From Extensimonas sp963708545 (GTDB lineage: Bacteria > Pseudomonadota > Gammaproteobacteria > Burkholderiales > Burkholderiaceae_C), in the NCBI GenBank assembly GCA_963708545.1, contig CAVPUD010000054.1, positions 1 to 15,581 on the forward strand: a stretch of 15,581 bases of DNA, written 5' to 3'. The notes below the pieces were generated by a model. It had not been told where the DNA came from. It did not search any database and saw only the letters and a program-made list of their open reading frames with translations. A program made the translations under genes and the position numbers. Position 1 is the stretch's first letter, and each line of letters opens with the position of its first letter. Positions 14,498 through 15,581 of the stretch are shown piece after piece.

Positions 14498-14905
14498 ATT
14501 TTTCTTCGGTTCAATTTTCCATGTCATCCGGTTGCGTGACCCGCCTTCAACATCGAAATGTTGAACTCTGCATCGCTTGTCAGCTGGATGCTCAACGATA
14601 GCTACATGATCTAGCGATAGGTCTCTCGCAATGATGTAGCAGAATCTACCCATGTATGGTTTGCCGACAAGATGGTCGCAATCTCCATACTCCTCACCGC
14701 AGATTGAGCATTCTTGTTTCCTCACAATCATTCCAGAACTAATAAATACTTGGGGAGGAAATACAAGTTCCTCTATTGCTTCTAGCTTTTTGTTGTGCTC
14801 TGAAAGATGAGCGAATCCGGGGTGCGATCGAACGGCATCAACTGATGCCATTTGAGCCGAAGCTAACGACAAACGCGAAACCGCCATCCGCGAACTAATG
14901 GACAT
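14492..14905 (-). CDS. Unknown protein with Cys/His cluster
   Basis: A frame of up to 137 residues that I do not recognise. The central segment CSICGEEYGDCDHL (Cys66, Cys69, Cys76, His78), with Cys89 and Cys112 further on, could bind zinc. DHVAIVEHPADKRCRV (99-114) is a distinctive block in the C-terminal half. No signal peptide or membrane segment is visible. The start is uncertain: 14905 overlaps small + strand ORFs and has no ribosome binding site. An internal ATG at 14851 (MASVDAVRSHPGF, 119 residues) would avoid the overlap but also lacks a clear site. The stop TAA lies in the attC-like GTTATGC. G+C is far below that of the metabolic genes, which suggests recent acquisition. Confidence 0.55.
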   Translation of the reverse strand: MSISSRMAVSRLSLASAQMASVDAVRSHPGFAHLSEHNKKLEAIEELVFPPQVFISSGMIVRKQECSICGEEYGDCDHLVGKPYMGRFCYIIARDLSLDHVAIVEHPADKRCRVQHFDVEGGSRNRMTWKIEPKKNA

Positions 14906-14975
14906 CGCACAAGTAGATTGCCGCGTGACTGCTGCTCGGTTGGTTGATGCTGGGTTTAAGCGGGAGGTGGTGTGA
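14898..14975 (+). CDS. Small ORF, possible fragment of phage-type gene
   Basis: An open frame from 14856 ends in TGA at 14973-14975. From the ATG at 14898 it reads MDIAQVDCRVTAARLVDAGF and five more residues. Composition is protein-like, with a helical and charged lead EANDKRETAIRELM before the ATG. It may be the tail of a longer, truncated gene. It overlaps the next ORF as TGATG. The function is unknown. Confidence 0.35.
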   Translation: MDIAQVDCRVTAARLVDAGFKREVV

Positions 14976-15052
14976 TGGGTTGGCCAGAAGTAGCTAACGC
15001 CGCGATTAACCTAGCTGCACTAGTTCTAATAATCTGGATAATCTTCGGCTAG
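14975..15052 (+). CDS. 25-residue predicted membrane peptide
   Basis: MGWPEVANAAINLAALVLII and five further residues form a single hydrophobic segment. GGGAGG at 14962-14967 gives a well-placed ribosome binding site, and the ATG overlaps the preceding stop (TGATG). Very small membrane proteins in coupled runs like this are common in phage and prophage DNA. Function is unknown. A terminator-like hairpin follows 28 nt later. Confidence 0.45.
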   Translation: MGWPEVANAAINLAALVLIIWIIFG

Positions 15053-15079
15053 CTTGACTTTCCAATAAACACCATCCCC

Positions 15080-15126
15080 CAACTGTCCACGATCCATAAA
15101 CCGTGGACAGTTGCGTTTTGGTGTTT
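15080..15126 (+). terminator. Strong hairpin with T-rich tail
   Basis: CAACTGTCCACG (15080-15091) and CGTGGACAGTTG (15102-15113) form a perfect 12-bp stem with a 10-base loop, followed by CGTTTTGGTGTTTTT. It probably terminates transcription of the small ORFs to its left and insulates the promoter at 15144. Confidence 0.7.
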
Positions 15127-15134
15127 TTCTATTT

Positions 15135-15172
15135 GTCAAGTCCTTGACGAATGCCAAAATGACGCCTATTCT
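15135..15172 (+). promoter_or_regulatory. Sigma-70-type promoter with overlapping palindrome
   Basis: TTGACG (15144-15149), a 17-base spacer and TATTCT (15167-15172) make a good housekeeping promoter 25 nt upstream of the ATG at 15198. GTCAAG-TC-CTTGAC (15135-15148) is a perfect inverted repeat overlapping the -35 element, well placed to be a repressor site. Confidence 0.6.
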
Positions 15173-15197
15173 CCAATCACACACAGGAGATGCAGCC

Positions 15198-15371
15198 ATG
15201 AAATACCTCGCACAGATCAACATCAAAAACAACGGCGGCTGCTACAAGTTCAGTTCCGACAGCCTTGACGAGATCCGTGCCTGGGCTAAGAAGACCGGCA
15301 AGGAAGGAGATACCCTGCTGATCCTCAAGAATGGCGACAAGATGGGTAATGCTCGCACGTTTACCCTGTGA
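15198..15371 (+). CDS. Small hypothetical protein, phage-like
   Basis: A 57-residue soluble protein I do not recognise, beginning MKYLAQINIKNNGGCYKF and ending KNGDKMGNARTFTL. It is rich in Lys, Asn and Gly, with a central amphipathic helix (SLDEIRAWAKKTGKEGD) between beta-type segments. The start is well defined: AGGAGA lies seven bases before the ATG, and a sigma-70-type promoter with a palindrome over its -35 lies just upstream. An independent, probably repressible transcription unit of this size, with lower G+C than the metabolic genes, suits a prophage or other mobile element. Its end overlaps the end of the convergent - strand frame by 11 nt. Function is unknown. Confidence 0.6.
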   Translation: MKYLAQINIKNNGGCYKFSSDSLDEIRAWAKKTGKEGDTLLILKNGDKMGNARTFTL

Positions 15372-15581
15372 GCTTTGCTAGATTGGCCGCCTTGTTCCGG
15401 TTGGCTCTAGCCATGATCGCGCTAGACAGCGGATTACCTTTCTCGTCAACCAAAATTTCCACCGTGGAACATTTGCAGTTGCACGCGTCCTTTGCGTGCG
15501 ACCAAAACTCCCTTTGCTCTTGAGTGGTATGAAGCGTGCCATGCCTTTTAGAAATATGCAACCGAACCAAGAACAGGGCAT
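15361..15581 (-). CDS. Hypothetical protein, 5' end outside window
   Basis: A - strand frame, open to the window edge, ends in TAA at 15363-15361. It includes the block SHAKDACNCKCSTVEILVDE, with three closely spaced cysteines (CNCKC) that could bind a metal, followed by a beta segment and a basic alanine-rich helix (AIMARANRNKAANLAKL). The only in-window start is a TTG at 15570 with no clear ribosome binding site, so the gene probably begins beyond the window. No family is recognised. It converges on the 57-residue gene with an 11-nt overlap. Confidence 0.45.
   Translation of the reverse strand, partial: ALFLVRLHISKRHGTLHTTQEQREFWSHAKDACNCKCSTVEILVDEKGNPLSSAIMARANRNKAANLAKLTG

Noticed and set aside
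15026..15232. A 68-codon - strand open frame
   Set aside because: It runs through the terminator hairpin, promoter and start of the 57-residue + strand gene, and lacks a ribosome binding site.
1..15581. CRISPR array, tRNA or rRNA genes, replication origin
   Set aside because: No regularly spaced direct repeats were seen, and I noticed no cloverleaf or rRNA-like segments.

Overview
The window is GC-rich chromosomal DNA from a betaproteobacterium, most likely of the family Comamonadaceae (Burkholderiales). This rests on codon usage, gene content, and copies of a short intergenic hairpin repeat (core AGCTGCCAGCGCTTG or CTAGCGCT...AGCGCTAG) that I associate with that family. Two stretches, about 3.7-5.75 kb and about 14.0-15.6 kb, are visibly poorer in G+C and look acquired.

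Left part (1-3673, + strand): the 3' part of metK, an NlpC/P60 lipoprotein, a bifunctional NMN adenylyltransferase/Nudix enzyme, and a compact MazE/MazF-type toxin-antitoxin pair whose two genes overlap by 4 nt.

First island (about 3770-5735): two inverted copies of an AATTGG...CCAATT palindrome enclose a broken piece of a defence-type operon on the - strand. In transcription order it holds the last ~40 codons of a gene resembling the C-terminus of DUF1524/GmrSD proteins, an intact 542-codon gene of unknown function with a coiled coil, and the first ~51 codons of a pglZ-like gene. The pglZ piece starts with TTG and carries a nonsense codon at position 18. There is no transposase inside.

Centre (5793-13980): a reductive pyrimidine degradation locus. 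On the - strand, in order, are preT and preA (dihydropyrimidine dehydrogenase), an NCS1 nucleobase transporter, dihydropyrimidinase, and a beta-ureidopropionase-like amidohydrolase. A RutR-like TetR regulator is divergent. Between regulator and operon lie two adjacent 16-bp palindromic boxes that match the architecture of the E. coli RutR site. Together these genes would import uracil or thymine and convert it to beta-alanine (or its methyl homologue), CO2 and ammonia. The dihydropyrimidinase gene contains an in-frame 165-bp palindromic insertion that adds 55 residues.

Right part (13981-15581): intergenic and acquired DNA. It contains a decayed mazF 3' end, a third copy of the island-border palindrome, a run of three hairpins of which the last resembles an integron attC site, an unknown 137-codon gene with a possible zinc-binding cluster, and several very small phage-like ORFs. 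One of these has a good promoter, a palindromic operator candidate and a ribosome binding site.
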